DNA of 64,000 bases from Clostridium sardiniense (GCF_016907995.1 NZ_JAFBDA010000002.1:124001-188000), one strand, 5' to 3'; counted from the stretch's first letter, positions 54,752 through 63,614 are shown. Notes: generated by a model from the sequence alone, not told the origin. Numbers and translations: made by a program.

Positions 54752-56584
54752 ATGAAAATAATTGCAGGAGTCGACATTGGTAATGCTACTACGGAAGTAG
54801 CATTATCAAGAGTTGAAGATAAAAAGGTTGAATTTCTTTCAAGTGGAATAGTTCCTACAACAGGAATAAAAGGTACTGAAGAAAATATAGAAGGTGTTTT
54901 TGATTCACTTAAACAAGCACTTAAAAAAGTATCTTTAGAGCTTAAAGATTTAGATTTAGTTAGGATAAATGAAGCTGCACCAGTTATTGGTGATGTTGCA
55001 ATGGAAACTATAACAGAAACTATAATAACTGAATCAACTATGATAGGACATAATCCTCAAACTCCAGGCGGGATTGGGATTGGTATAGGAAAAACAATAT
55101 GTATAGAAGATTTAGAGAATATAGATTCAAAGGATCTAGATGATGATGATAAATTTATACCTCTTATATTAAGTAGAGTTAATTTCTTGGAAGCAGCGGC
55201 TAGAATAAATCATGCCACAAGAAGAGGAATTAATATTACTGCAGCAATAGTTCAAAGAGATGATGGAGTACTTATAAACAATAGATTAGACAAGAAAATA
55301 CCTATAGTTGATGAAGTAATGCTTTTAGAAAAAGTTCCTGTAGGAATGAAGGCGGCAGTAGAAGTTGCAGCACAAGGAGATGTAGTTGAAAACTTAGCAA
55401 ATCCATATGGAATAGCAACAGTATTTAATTTGTCATCAGAGGAAACTAAGATGATAGTACCTATATCTAGAGCACTTATTGGAAATAGATCAGCTGTAGT
55501 TATTAAAACTCCAAAGGGAGATGTTCAAGAAAAGAAAATCCCTGCTGGATGTATAAATATAGATGGTTTAAAACGTAAAGAAAGCGTTGATGTAGAACAC
55601 GGAGCAGAAAAGATAATGGATGCTGTAAGATTATGTGTGCCAATACAAGATGTTAAGGGTGAAGCTGGAACTAATGCTGGTGGAATGCTTGAAAGAGTAA
55701 GACAGGTAATGGCAAATCTTACAAAACAAAAGATAAGTGACATAAAGATACAAGATTTATTAGCAGTAGATACTTTTATTCCTCAAAAGGTTAAAGGTGG
55801 ACTTGCAGAAGAGTTTTCACTTGAAAATGCTGTAGGAATTGCAGCAATGGTTAAAGCTGATAAGCTTCAAATGCAGATGATTGCAGATAAACTTGAAAAT
55901 GAACTAAAGGTTCCAGTAGAAGTTGGTGGAGTAGAAGCTGATATGGCAATACGTGGAGCACTTACAACTCCAGGAAGTAGTACACCACTTGCAATACTTG
56001 ATATGGGAGCAGGTTCAACAGATGCTTCAATAATAAATAAGCAAGGGGAAATATCATCAATTCACTTAGCTGGTGCTGGAAATATGGTAACTATGCTTAT
56101 AAAGTCTGAACTTGGACTTGAATCATTTAATTTAGCAGAAGATATCAAGAAATATCCTCTAGCTAAAGTAGAAAGTTTATTCCATATAAGACATGAAGAT
56201 GGAACAGTTGAATTCTTTAAAGAACCTTTAGATCCATCAGTTTTTGCTAAGGTTGTAATAATAAAAGATGGAATGCTTGTGCCAATAGATGGGCAAACTT
56301 CTATAGAAAAGATAAGAAGTATAAGAAGAGGAGCAAAGGAAAAGGTCTTTGTAACTAACTGTTTAAGAGCGTTAACAATAGTTTCACCTACTGGAAATAT
56401 AAGAGATATAGAATTTGTTGTACTAGTAGGAGGATCATCTTTAGACTTTGAAGTACCTCAATTAGTTACAGATTCTTTATCACAATATGGAGTTGTAGCT
56501 GGACGTGGAAATATTAGAGGAACAGAAGGTCCTAGAAACGCTGTTGCAACTGGACTTATACTAGCTTGTAATGGAATGGAGTAA
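54752..56584 (+). CDS. dhaF: Glycerol dehydratase reactivase, large subunit
   Basis: ATP-dependent chaperone-like factor that removes damaged cobalamin from the dehydratase so that intact coenzyme can rebind. The 610-residue chain has an Hsp70-like ATPase fold: GVDIGNATTEVALSR near 5, ILDMGAGSTDASIINKQG near 414, and VVLVGGSSLDFEVPQLV near 558. It matches PduG/DdrA/DhaF throughout. Start follows GGGAGGAAAC 25 bases after dhaE. Its partner small subunit follows. Confidence 0.94.
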   Translation: MKIIAGVDIGNATTEVALSRVEDKKVEFLSSGIVPTTGIKGTEENIEGVFDSLKQALKKVSLELKDLDLVRINEAAPVIGDVAMETITETIITESTMIGHNPQTPGGIGIGIGKTICIEDLENIDSKDLDDDDKFIPLILSRVNFLEAAARINHATRRGINITAAIVQRDDGVLINNRLDKKIPIVDEVMLLEKVPVGMKAAVEVAAQGDVVENLANPYGIATVFNLSSEETKMIVPISRALIGNRSAVVIKTPKGDVQEKKIPAGCINIDGLKRKESVDVEHGAEKIMDAVRLCVPIQDVKGEAGTNAGGMLERVRQVMANLTKQKISDIKIQDLLAVDTFIPQKVKGGLAEEFSLENAVGIAAMVKADKLQMQMIADKLENELKVPVEVGGVEADMAIRGALTTPGSSTPLAILDMGAGSTDASIINKQGEISSIHLAGAGNMVTMLIKSELGLESFNLAEDIKKYPLAKVESLFHIRHEDGTVEFFKEPLDPSVFAKVVIIKDGMLVPIDGQTSIEKIRSIRRGAKEKVFVTNCLRALTIVSPTGNIRDIEFVVLVGGSSLDFEVPQLVTDSLSQYGVVAGRGNIRGTEGPRNAVATGLILACNGME

Positions 56585-56589
56585 TTGTT

Positions 56590-56952
56590 ATGGCAATGGT
56601 AATGAAAGCATACGAATATGAAATACCTTGTATATACTTATATCATTCATATGCATTAGAAGATACATCAAGATTTGATGAAATATTATGGGGTATAGAA
56701 GAAGAAGGAATTCCTTATGATGTAAGAAGTTTAGAATGCAATGATTCAGAAGAACTTAGTCATCTAGGAGCTGTAAAATCTAAACTAGCAGTAGGAATTG
56801 GAGTTGATTCTGAAGGAAAGGTAACGCTTGCCTTTAATAAATTATCTAAAGATAAACCATTATTTACAGTACATTTAGATAATGATCCTAATATTTTAAG
56901 AGATCTAGGTGCTAATGCGGGTAGATTAGTTAAGGGTATAGCCTTTAAATAA
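56590..56952 (+). CDS. dhaG: Glycerol dehydratase reactivase, small subunit
   Basis: Small subunit (120 residues) of the dehydratase-reactivating factor, PduH/DdrB/DhaG family. Features: YLYHSYALEDTSRFDEILWGIEEEGIPYD, LGAVKSKLAVGIGVDSEGKVTLAFNKL and DNDPNILRDLGANAGRLVKGIAF. It starts 5 bases after dhaF; its ribosome-binding site (GGAG) lies in the end of dhaF, so translation is coupled. ATG at 56596 is an alternative. Confidence 0.9.
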   Translation: MAMVMKAYEYEIPCIYLYHSYALEDTSRFDEILWGIEEEGIPYDVRSLECNDSEELSHLGAVKSKLAVGIGVDSEGKVTLAFNKLSKDKPLFTVHLDNDPNILRDLGANAGRLVKGIAFK

Positions 56953-56972
56953 ATTTTAAGGAGTAATAAGTT

Positions 56973-57488
56973 ATGTATAAAATTTATACGAAAACTGGTG
57001 ACAAAGGAACTACTGCACTACTTGGCGGAAGTAGGGTAGATAAAGATAGCTTAAGAGTAGAGGCTTACGGAACTGTAGATGAAGTTATATCACTTTTAGG
57101 TCTTGCTTATGCTAAGTCAAACTCTAATGAATTAAAAGAAGAGATTAATGCTATACAAAAGAAATTATTCACTTTAGGTGGAGAGCTTGCAAGTGATAGC
57201 AAGGGTCTTGGATACTTAAAAGAATTAGTAAATGAAGATGATATAAAAAATTTAGAATCCTTAACAGATAAATATATGGAAATTACAGGTCCTATAAGAG
57301 AATTTGTTATTCCAGGTAAAAATGAATCTTCATCAGTTCTTCATGTAGCAAGAACTGTAGTTAGAAGAGCTGAGAGAAGAATAGCAACTCTTGCTAGAGA
57401 AGAAGAGATAAGAGAAGAAGTTAGAATATATGTAAATCGTCTATCAGATACTCTTTTTGCAATGGCAAGATTTGAAGAAGAAAAATAA
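56973..57488 (+). CDS. PduO-type cobalamin adenosyltransferase
   Basis: ATP:cob(I)alamin adenosyltransferase, which makes the adenosylcobalamin used by the dehydratase. The 171 residues match the N-terminal PduO/OrfW domain: MYKIYTKTGDKGTTALLGGSRVDKDSLRVEAYGTVDEVISLLGLAYA, then FVIPGKNESSSVLHVARTVVRRAERRI. Start follows AAGGAGTAA. The C-terminal domain of full PduO is a separate gene here, 16 bases downstream. Confidence 0.93.
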   Translation: MYKIYTKTGDKGTTALLGGSRVDKDSLRVEAYGTVDEVISLLGLAYAKSNSNELKEEINAIQKKLFTLGGELASDSKGLGYLKELVNEDDIKNLESLTDKYMEITGPIREFVIPGKNESSSVLHVARTVVRRAERRIATLAREEEIREEVRIYVNRLSDTLFAMARFEEEK

Positions 57489-57504
57489 GGGAGGATTTAA
57501 TACT

Positions 57505-57930
57505 ATGAAAAAATTAAATGAAGTTAAAGAATTAAGTTTAGAAATAGTAAAAGAAATGGCTAAAGCTGCAGAGAAAAAAGCAACTGAAATGAATGTTCCA
57601 GTTATATTTGCAGCAGTTGATAAAGGTGCTAACTTAATGTTAATGCACAGAATGGAAGATGCATTTATAACAAGTATAGATATAGCAATAAATAAAGCTT
57701 ATACAGCTGCATGCTTAAAGCAAGGAAGTCATGAAATTGCTGAATGCGTGCAACCAGGACAAAGCCTTTATGGACTACAACTTACTAACAATCAAAGAAT
57801 AGTACCATTTGGCGGAGGATTCCCAATCATCGTTGACGGTCAAGTTGTTGGAGCTGTTGGTGTAAGTGGTGGAACTGTAGAAGAAGATATGGCTATAGCA
57901 CAAGCTGCAGTAGAAGCATTTAACAAATAA
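57505..57930 (+). CDS. OrfY/HbpS/GlcG-like (DUF336) protein of the dha regulon
   Basis: A 141-residue protein matching Klebsiella OrfY and the C-terminal domain of PduO: KKATEMNVPVIFAAVDKGANLMLMHRMEDAFITSIDIAINKAYTAACLKQGSHEIAECVQPGQSLYGLQLTNNQRIVPFGGGFPIIVDGQVVGAVGVSGGTVEEDMAIAQAAV. HbpS relatives bind heme or cobalamin; in this context it may aid cobalamin handling, but that is inference. ATG at 57505 was chosen because of the GGGAGGATT site; an earlier in-frame ATG lies inside the adenosyltransferase gene. It is the last gene before the dhaT leader. Confidence 0.88.
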   Translation: MKKLNEVKELSLEIVKEMAKAAEKKATEMNVPVIFAAVDKGANLMLMHRMEDAFITSIDIAINKAYTAACLKQGSHEIAECVQPGQSLYGLQLTNNQRIVPFGGGFPIIVDGQVVGAVGVSGGTVEEDMAIAQAAVEAFNK

Positions 57931-58033
57931 TAAAGTACCGTATAAATTTAGTAAAAGTTAATCCAAATTTAAAATATTATTTATAATTTTAAATGTTAAT
58001 CAAATATAATAACAAATCTAGGAGGAAAATGAA

Positions 58034-59200
58034 ATGAGTGAAATGAGAATGTACGATTATTTAGTACCAAGTGTTAACTTTATGGGTGCAAATTCAATAT
58101 CAGTAGTTGGAGAAAGATGTAAAATATTAGGTGGAAAGAAAGCTTTAATAGTTACAGATAAATTTTTAAGAAGTTTAAAAGGTGGAGCAGTTGAATTAAC
58201 TGAAAAATACTTAAAAGAAGCAGGAATAGAAGTTGCTTACTATGATGGTGTTGAACCAAATCCAAAGGATACAAATGTTAAAGATGGTTTAAAAGTATAC
58301 CAAGATGAAAAGTGTGACATGATAATCACTGTTGGTGGAGGAAGCTCACACGATTGTGGTAAAGGAATAGGTATTGCAGCTACACATGAAGGAGATCTTT
58401 ATGATTATGCTGGAATAGAAACTTTAACTAATGCATTACCACCAATTGTTGCAGTTAACACTACAGCAGGAACTGCAAGTGAAGTTACAAGACACTGTGT
58501 TATAACAAATACAAAAACTAAAGTTAAGTTCGTTATAGTTAGCTGGAGAAACTTACCATTAGTTTCAATCAATGACCCATTATTAATGGTTGGAAAGCCA
58601 GCAGGACTTACAGCTGCAACAGGAATGGATGCTTTAACTCATGCTGTAGAAGCATACGTATCAAAGGATGCTAATCCTGTAACAGATGCTGCTGCAATTC
58701 AAGCAATTAAATTAATATCAAACAACTTAAGACAAGCAGTTGCTTTAGGAACTAACTTAGAAGCTAGAGAAAATATGGCATACGGTTCATTATTAGCTGG
58801 TATGGCATTTAACAATGCTAATTTAGGATATGTACATGCTATGGCTCACCAATTAGGTGGATTATACGATATGCCTCATGGAGTAGCAAACGCTATGCTT
58901 CTTCCACATGTTGAAAAGTACAACTTAATAGCTAACCCACAAAAATTTGCTGATATAGCAGAATTCATGGGAGAAAATATTGAAGGATTATCAGTTATGG
59001 ATGCTGCTCAAAAAGCAATCGATGCAATGTTCAGATTATCAGGTGATGTAGGAATTCCTGCAAGACTTAGAGATATGGGCGTTAAAGAAGAAGATTTCGA
59101 ATACATGGCTGAAATGGCATTAAAAGATGGTAATGCTTTCTCAAACCCAAGAAAAGGTAATGAAAAAGATATAGTTAACATATTTAAAGCTGCATTCTAA
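58034..59200 (+). CDS. dhaT: 1,3-Propanediol dehydrogenase
   Basis: Iron-dependent NADH dehydrogenase that reduces 3-hydroxypropionaldehyde to 1,3-propanediol, regenerating NAD+. The 388 residues match Klebsiella DhaT closely: YLVPSVNFMGANSISVVGERCKILGGKKALIVTD, VGGGSSHDCGKGIGIAATHEGDLYDYAGIETLTN, TAATGMDALTHAVEAYVSKDANPVTDAAA, GYVHAMAHQLGGLYDMPHGVANAML (metal His residues) and NAFSNPRKGNE. It follows the previous gene by 103 bases, so it may also have its own promoter. Start follows CTAGGAGGAAAA. Confidence 0.96.
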   Translation: MSEMRMYDYLVPSVNFMGANSISVVGERCKILGGKKALIVTDKFLRSLKGGAVELTEKYLKEAGIEVAYYDGVEPNPKDTNVKDGLKVYQDEKCDMIITVGGGSSHDCGKGIGIAATHEGDLYDYAGIETLTNALPPIVAVNTTAGTASEVTRHCVITNTKTKVKFVIVSWRNLPLVSINDPLLMVGKPAGLTAATGMDALTHAVEAYVSKDANPVTDAAAIQAIKLISNNLRQAVALGTNLEARENMAYGSLLAGMAFNNANLGYVHAMAHQLGGLYDMPHGVANAMLLPHVEKYNLIANPQKFADIAEFMGENIEGLSVMDAAQKAIDAMFRLSGDVGIPARLRDMGVKEEDFEYMAEMALKDGNAFSNPRKGNEKDIVNIFKAAF

Positions 59201-59250
59201 TTTGTAATATATAATGTAACACTTATAATGGAAGCTATTATATAAACAAT

Positions 59251-59286
59251 ATAAGCCCCTTTAAATACTTAAAGGGGCTTATATTA
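59251..59286 (+). terminator. Strong terminator between dhaT and glpF
   Basis: A 14-bp exact stem, ATAAGCCCCTTTAA (59251-59264) with TTAAAGGGGCTTAT (59269-59282). Confidence 0.85.
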
Positions 59287-59318
59287 TGAAAAGTTTTAAA
59301 CCTAGGAGGAATTTACAT

Positions 59319-60029
59319 ATGGATATATCAACCTTTATGGCTGAATTAATAGGAACGGCACTTTTAGTTTTACTAGGTGATGGTGTAGTTGCAAACGTTG
59401 TACTTAAAAAATCAAAAGGGTTTAGTTCTGGCTGGATGGTTATTGCATCAGGATGGGCCTTTGCAGTAGGAGTACCTGCATACATGTTTGGAAGTATAAG
59501 TGGAGCACACTTTAATCCAGCTGTAACTATAGCCTTTGCAGTTACAGGAAAGTTCCCATGGAGTCAAGTACCAATATATCTTTTAGCTCAATTACTTGGA
59601 GCTTTTATAGGAGCAGCACTTGTACTTTTATCATATTACAATCATTTTGAAGCTACAGAAGATAAAGCTACTAAGCTTGGAGTATTTTGTACAGCTCCAG
59701 AAATAAGAAATACTAAATGGAACTTTGTTACAGAATTTATAGGAACTTTTGTATTAATGTTTGGTATTATCGGAATTACTGCACATCCATTTGCAGATGG
59801 ACTTCAACCTCTTGCTATAGCTATTCTTATATGGGCTATTGGATTATGTTTAGGAGGTCCTACAGGATATGCAATTAATCCAATTAGAGATTTTGGACCA
59901 AGACTTGCTCACTTTATATTACCTGTACCAGGTAAGGGTGGATCAGATTGGAGATACGCTTGGATACCAGTTGTTGCTCCAATATTAGGTGCCATAGCAG
60001 GGGCTATTGCATATGGTGTTATATTTTAA
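59319..60029 (+). CDS. glpF: Glycerol uptake facilitator
   Basis: Aquaglyceroporin letting glycerol diffuse across the membrane, 236 residues with six helices and two half-helices. The first NPA box is intact (GAHFNPAVT); the second reads NPIRD instead of NPARD (GPTGYAINPIRDFGPRL), which still carries the Asp typical of glycerol channels. ATG at 59319 was chosen with CTAGGAGGAAT upstream; an in-frame ATG at 59286 lies on the dhaT terminator. Its placement supplies substrate to the dehydratase. A promoter between the terminator and the start is not obvious, so partial read-through is possible. Confidence 0.92.
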   Translation: MDISTFMAELIGTALLVLLGDGVVANVVLKKSKGFSSGWMVIASGWAFAVGVPAYMFGSISGAHFNPAVTIAFAVTGKFPWSQVPIYLLAQLLGAFIGAALVLLSYYNHFEATEDKATKLGVFCTAPEIRNTKWNFVTEFIGTFVLMFGIIGITAHPFADGLQPLAIAILIWAIGLCLGGPTGYAINPIRDFGPRLAHFILPVPGKGGSDWRYAWIPVVAPILGAIAGAIAYGVIF

Positions 60030-60057
60030 TAAAGTTTTATAAGTATATATTAAATTT

Positions 60058-60082
60058 AAAAGTGGCTAAAGCCACTTTTTTG
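60058..60082 (+). terminator. Terminator of glpF
   Basis: AAAAGTGGC (60058-60066) pairs with GCCACTTTT (60071-60079), loop TAAA, then TTTG. Confidence 0.8.
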
Positions 60083-60205
60083 TTATGTAATTTTAATTAT
60101 ATAAAATATAGAAAAGTTTTAAATTTAGCTTTTAATTTGTGGTAAATAAGGGTACAATTAAACTATAATGTTAAGTAAGACGCTTAAGTATAAGGAGGAA
60201 TTGAA

Positions 60206-60559
60206 ATGGATAAAGAATTAAATAAATGTGGATGTGGAAATCACGAACATAATGAAGGACATGAATGTTGCGGGGGACACGGACATGATCATGGACACGA
60301 TCATGAATGTGGATGTGGAGAAGACCATCACGAACATTTTGTTGTAGATTTAGTAGATGATGAAGGAAATACTATATCATGCCCAATTATAGATGCTTTT
60401 GAATTTGAAGGAAATGAATATGTTTTAGCTAAAAACATGGAAGATGAATCAGTATATCTATTCAGAGCTTCAGAAGAAAATGAAGAATTAGTAGTTCCTG
60501 AAGAAGATGAATTCGAAAGAGTTTCAACATATTACAACGAAACATTAGTAGAAGAATAG
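60206..60559 (+). CDS. DUF1292 protein with a His/Cys-rich metal-binding head
   Basis: The 117-residue protein has two parts. Residues 1-44 are very rich in His and Cys (CGCGNHEHNEGHECCGGHGH is part of it; about 14 His and 6 Cys), like nickel or zinc storage tails. Residues 45-117 are the acidic DUF1292/YrzB domain: FVVDLVDDEGNTISCPIIDAFEFEGNEYVLAKN ... LFRASEENEE. DUF1292 has no established function; the head suggests metal buffering. Start follows AAGGAGGAA. Monocistronic. Confidence 0.82.
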   Translation: MDKELNKCGCGNHEHNEGHECCGGHGHDHGHDHECGCGEDHHEHFVVDLVDDEGNTISCPIIDAFEFEGNEYVLAKNMEDESVYLFRASEENEELVVPEEDEFERVSTYYNETLVEE

Positions 60560-60568
60560 GAAATAAAT

Positions 60569-60598
60569 AAAGAGAGTGGTGTTACCACTCTCTTTTGT
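60569..60598 (+). terminator. Terminator of the DUF1292 gene
   Basis: AAAGAGAGTGGT (60569-60580) pairs exactly with ACCACTCTCTTT (60584-60595), loop GTT. Confidence 0.85.
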
Positions 60599-60669
60599 GA
60601 ATATATTAAAGTGTATCAATTTATAAAAAACATGGTATAGTCATTATTAGGTAAAGAAGGTGTAAGAAT

Positions 60670-61491
60670 ATGAAATATGCAGATTTACATATACATTCTA
60701 CCTTTTCTGATGGCAAGCTAACACCAGAACAAATATTAGAGGATGCTTTAAAAAAAGGAATAAAATATATTTCTATAACTGATCATGACACAATAGATTC
60801 GCAATATATAACTAAAAAATCTAATAATGGGGTAATTGTAATACCTGGTATTGAACTAAGTAGTGAAATAGATGATTTTGAGATTCATATATTAGGGTAT
60901 TTTATTGATGTAGATGATATTAAACTTAATGAAATAGTAAAATCTTTAAAAGAAGCAAGGGTTAGCAGAGTAAAATTGATAGTTAAAAAACTTAAAGATG
61001 AGGGGATAAACCTAGATCTTGAAGATATTATAAAGGATAACTCTTCAATTGGTAGAGCTCATATTGCAAATGAAATTGTAAGATGTGGATATGAGGAGAA
61101 TTTTAAGAGTGCATTTTCAAAGTATTTACTTAAAGGAAAACCAGCCTATGTAAGAGGAAGAAAGCTTACTTATAAGGAAGCTTTAAAAGCCATTAATGAT
61201 TCAAAGGGTATTGCTGTACTTGCACATCCTGGTAAGATATATAGGAGTATGGCCATTGAAAAAATAATAAAAGAATTAAAGTGTTATGGATTAAAAGGAA
61301 TTGAGGTATATCATCCAAGTCACACTAAGGAACAGATTAATTTACTTTATAATTTAAGTAAAAAGTATAAGCTTTTAATAGCTGGAGGAAGCGATTTTCA
61401 TGATGAATCAAATAGAGAGATGAGTATTGGTTCTGAAGGTATAAATGAAGCATTATTAAATAAATTAATTAATAGTAGATGCAATAAGTAA
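60670..61491 (+). CDS. PHP-domain phosphoesterase, YciV/TrpH-like
   Basis: A 273-residue metal-dependent phosphoesterase. The PHP motif LHIHSTFSDGKLTPEQILEDA is at 6-26, with SITDHDT, GIELSSE, HILGYFID, RAHIANEIV, VLAHPGK, GLKGIEVYHPSH and GGSDFHDE supplying the other metal ligands in order. Relatives are 3',5'-nucleoside-bisphosphate phosphatases or RNase AM (5'-3' exoribonuclease). The exact activity is not determined by sequence. Start follows AAGAAGGTG. The aminotransferase follows 16 bases later. Confidence 0.87.
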   Translation: MKYADLHIHSTFSDGKLTPEQILEDALKKGIKYISITDHDTIDSQYITKKSNNGVIVIPGIELSSEIDDFEIHILGYFIDVDDIKLNEIVKSLKEARVSRVKLIVKKLKDEGINLDLEDIIKDNSSIGRAHIANEIVRCGYEENFKSAFSKYLLKGKPAYVRGRKLTYKEALKAINDSKGIAVLAHPGKIYRSMAIEKIIKELKCYGLKGIEVYHPSHTKEQINLLYNLSKKYKLLIAGGSDFHDESNREMSIGSEGINEALLNKLINSRCNK

Positions 61492-61507
61492 AAGGGGCGA
61501 AAAGACA

Positions 61508-62701
61508 ATGAAATTATCTAATAGAGCAATGAATATATCAGCATCAATAACATTAGAAATTACTGCTAAAGCTAAAGAACTAAAAAATAGCGGTGTAGAT
61601 GTAATTAGTTTTGGGGTTGGTGAACCAGATTTTAATACTCCTTCAAATATAATAGAAGAAGCACATAAAGCTATGGTGGAAGGAAAAACAAAATATACAG
61701 AAGTAGCTGGAGTTAAAGATCTTAGAGAAGAGATTTGTAGAAAGCTTAAAAAAGATAATAACTTAGATTATTCTATAGATCAAATAATTGTTTCAAATGG
61801 AGCAAAGCAGTGTTTAGCTAATGCTTTTATGGCAATATTAAATGAAGGTGATGAGGTAGTAGTTCCTAGACCTTACTGGGTAAGCTATCCAGAACTAATT
61901 AAGCTAGCAGTTGGAGTTCCTGTATATGCAGACTCTAGTGAAGAAGAGAATTTCAAGTATACAATTAAAGCTTTAGAGGCAAAAGTAACAGATAAAACAA
62001 AGGCTATAATAATAAATAGTCCTAATAATCCAACTGGTACAATTTATAGAAAAGAAGAACTTTTAGAACTTGCGAAATTTTGTGAAGATCATGATATAAT
62101 AATAATTTCAGATGAAATATATGAAAAGTTAATATATGATGGAGAAGAACATATAAGTATAGCATCATTAACTAAATATGCTTATGAAAATACTATTGTA
62201 ATAAATGGGTTATCAAAATCATCAGCAATGACTGGCTGGAGAATTGGTTATGCAGCTGCAAGTAGAGAAATCATAAAGTTAATGACTAGTATACAAAGTC
62301 ATATGACTTCTAATATAAACTCTATGTCACAATATGCAGCAATTGAAGCATTAAGAAATTCAGAAGAAAGTCTAAAGGTTATGGTAAAAGAGTTTAATAA
62401 CAGAAGACTATGTATGATAGAGCGACTAAATCATATTAAAAATATTAAATATATTGTTCCAAAGGGTGCATTCTATGTAATGATAGACGTAAGTAATTTT
62501 TATGGAAAGAAGATAAATGGCACATTAATTCAAGGCTCTCTAAGTTTTTCAAAAGAATTATTAGAGGAAGAAAAGGTTGCAGTGGTTCCAGGCATTGGAT
62601 TTGGAGTTGATAATTATATAAGATTATCTTATGCAACTTCAAAAGAAAATATAGAAGAGGGAATAAATAGAATAGAAAAATTTCTTCAAAAATTAAGTTA
62701 A
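61508..62701 (+). CDS. Aspartate-type PLP aminotransferase
   Basis: Class I aminotransferase, 397 residues, aspartate aminotransferase subgroup Ib (AspB-like). LSNRAMNISASITLEITAKAKELK and ISFGVGEPDFNTP form the N-terminal arm; NSPNNPTGTIY, ISDEIYEKLIYDGE and the Schiff-base lysine Lys237 in NGLSKSSAMTGWRIGY follow; RLSYATS holds the carboxylate-binding Arg. It interconverts aspartate and oxaloacetate, or serves related amino acids. Start follows GGGGCGAAA. Terminator after it. Confidence 0.9.
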   Translation: MKLSNRAMNISASITLEITAKAKELKNSGVDVISFGVGEPDFNTPSNIIEEAHKAMVEGKTKYTEVAGVKDLREEICRKLKKDNNLDYSIDQIIVSNGAKQCLANAFMAILNEGDEVVVPRPYWVSYPELIKLAVGVPVYADSSEEENFKYTIKALEAKVTDKTKAIIINSPNNPTGTIYRKEELLELAKFCEDHDIIIISDEIYEKLIYDGEEHISIASLTKYAYENTIVINGLSKSSAMTGWRIGYAAASREIIKLMTSIQSHMTSNINSMSQYAAIEALRNSEESLKVMVKEFNNRRLCMIERLNHIKNIKYIVPKGAFYVMIDVSNFYGKKINGTLIQGSLSFSKELLEEEKVAVVPGIGFGVDNYIRLSYATSKENIEEGINRIEKFLQKLS

Positions 62702-62706
62702 TAAAG

Positions 62707-62742
62707 AGATGATTAACCTCCATGGTTAATCATCTTTCTTTT
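62707..62742 (+). terminator. Terminator of the aminotransferase gene
   Basis: AGATGATTAACC (62707-62718) pairs exactly with GGTTAATCATCT (62724-62735), then T-rich. Confidence 0.82.
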
Positions 62743-62868
62743 TAATGAAAAAAGTTATTAAATTTACAAATATGATAGAAATAATAGTAGATTAAATTTA
62801 ATAATGATAGAAATTTATAGTAAAAATATTATATAATATATATAATGACGTTATATTTGGAGGAAATT

Positions 62869-63507
62869 ATGATAAAATTAGCAATGTTTGATGTAGATTT
62901 TACTATAACAAAAAAAGAAACACTTATGCAATTTTTTAAATATATGATACATAAAGATAAAAAGAATTTAAGGTTTTTACCAAGAGCTATTTTTTCAGGA
63001 GTTATGTATGGTGTTAGGGTTTATGATGAAAAAAGAGTTAAGGAAGCATTCTTAAAGTTTATAGATGGCATTGATGAAAAAGATTTAGCTATATTAGTAA
63101 AAGATTTTTATAAAGATGTTTTGAGTAATATTTTATATGATGATGCTATAAAGATGATGAGAGACTTAAAAAAACAAGGCTATAAAATATATTTAATATC
63201 AGCATCACCTGAATTTTACTTAAATGAATTCTATCAATATAAGGAAGTAGATAAGATAATAGGAACTAAGTTTAAGTTTAAAGATAAGAAATTTATTAGA
63301 GAGATGGATGGATGTAATTGTAAGGGTGAAGAAAAAGTTAAAAGATTAATGGAAGAATTAAAAAAAGACAATATAGAGGTAGATTTTAAAGATTCGTATA
63401 TGTTCTCAGATTCTTTATCAGACAAACCATTACTTGATTTAGTAGGTCATCCATATTTAATAAATTTTAAAAAGCAAAATGATATAGAAATACTTAAGTG
63501 GAAATAA
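62869..63507 (+). CDS. HAD-IB family phosphatase (SerB/GlpQ-neighbour type)
   Basis: A 212-residue phosphatase with motif I FDVDFTIT near residue 8, motif II YLISASPEF near 112, and motif III/IV FSDSLSDKPLLDLVG near 184, plus HAD-IB cap helices. Such enzymes act on phosphoserine or other small phosphomonoesters; the substrate is not clear. ATG at 62869 was chosen with TGGAGGAAA upstream; an ATG at 62845 lacks a site. Followed by a terminator. Confidence 0.82.
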   Translation: MIKLAMFDVDFTITKKETLMQFFKYMIHKDKKNLRFLPRAIFSGVMYGVRVYDEKRVKEAFLKFIDGIDEKDLAILVKDFYKDVLSNILYDDAIKMMRDLKKQGYKIYLISASPEFYLNEFYQYKEVDKIIGTKFKFKDKKFIREMDGCNCKGEEKVKRLMEELKKDNIEVDFKDSYMFSDSLSDKPLLDLVGHPYLINFKKQNDIEILKWK

Positions 63508-63614
63508 CTATAAAGCTAATTTAAATATCTACTTAGGTATTTTATTAGCTTTAAGATAACAATGAAGTCAACAAGTAGATATTAATAAGTTAGTATATAA
63601 ATAATTAATCTAAA

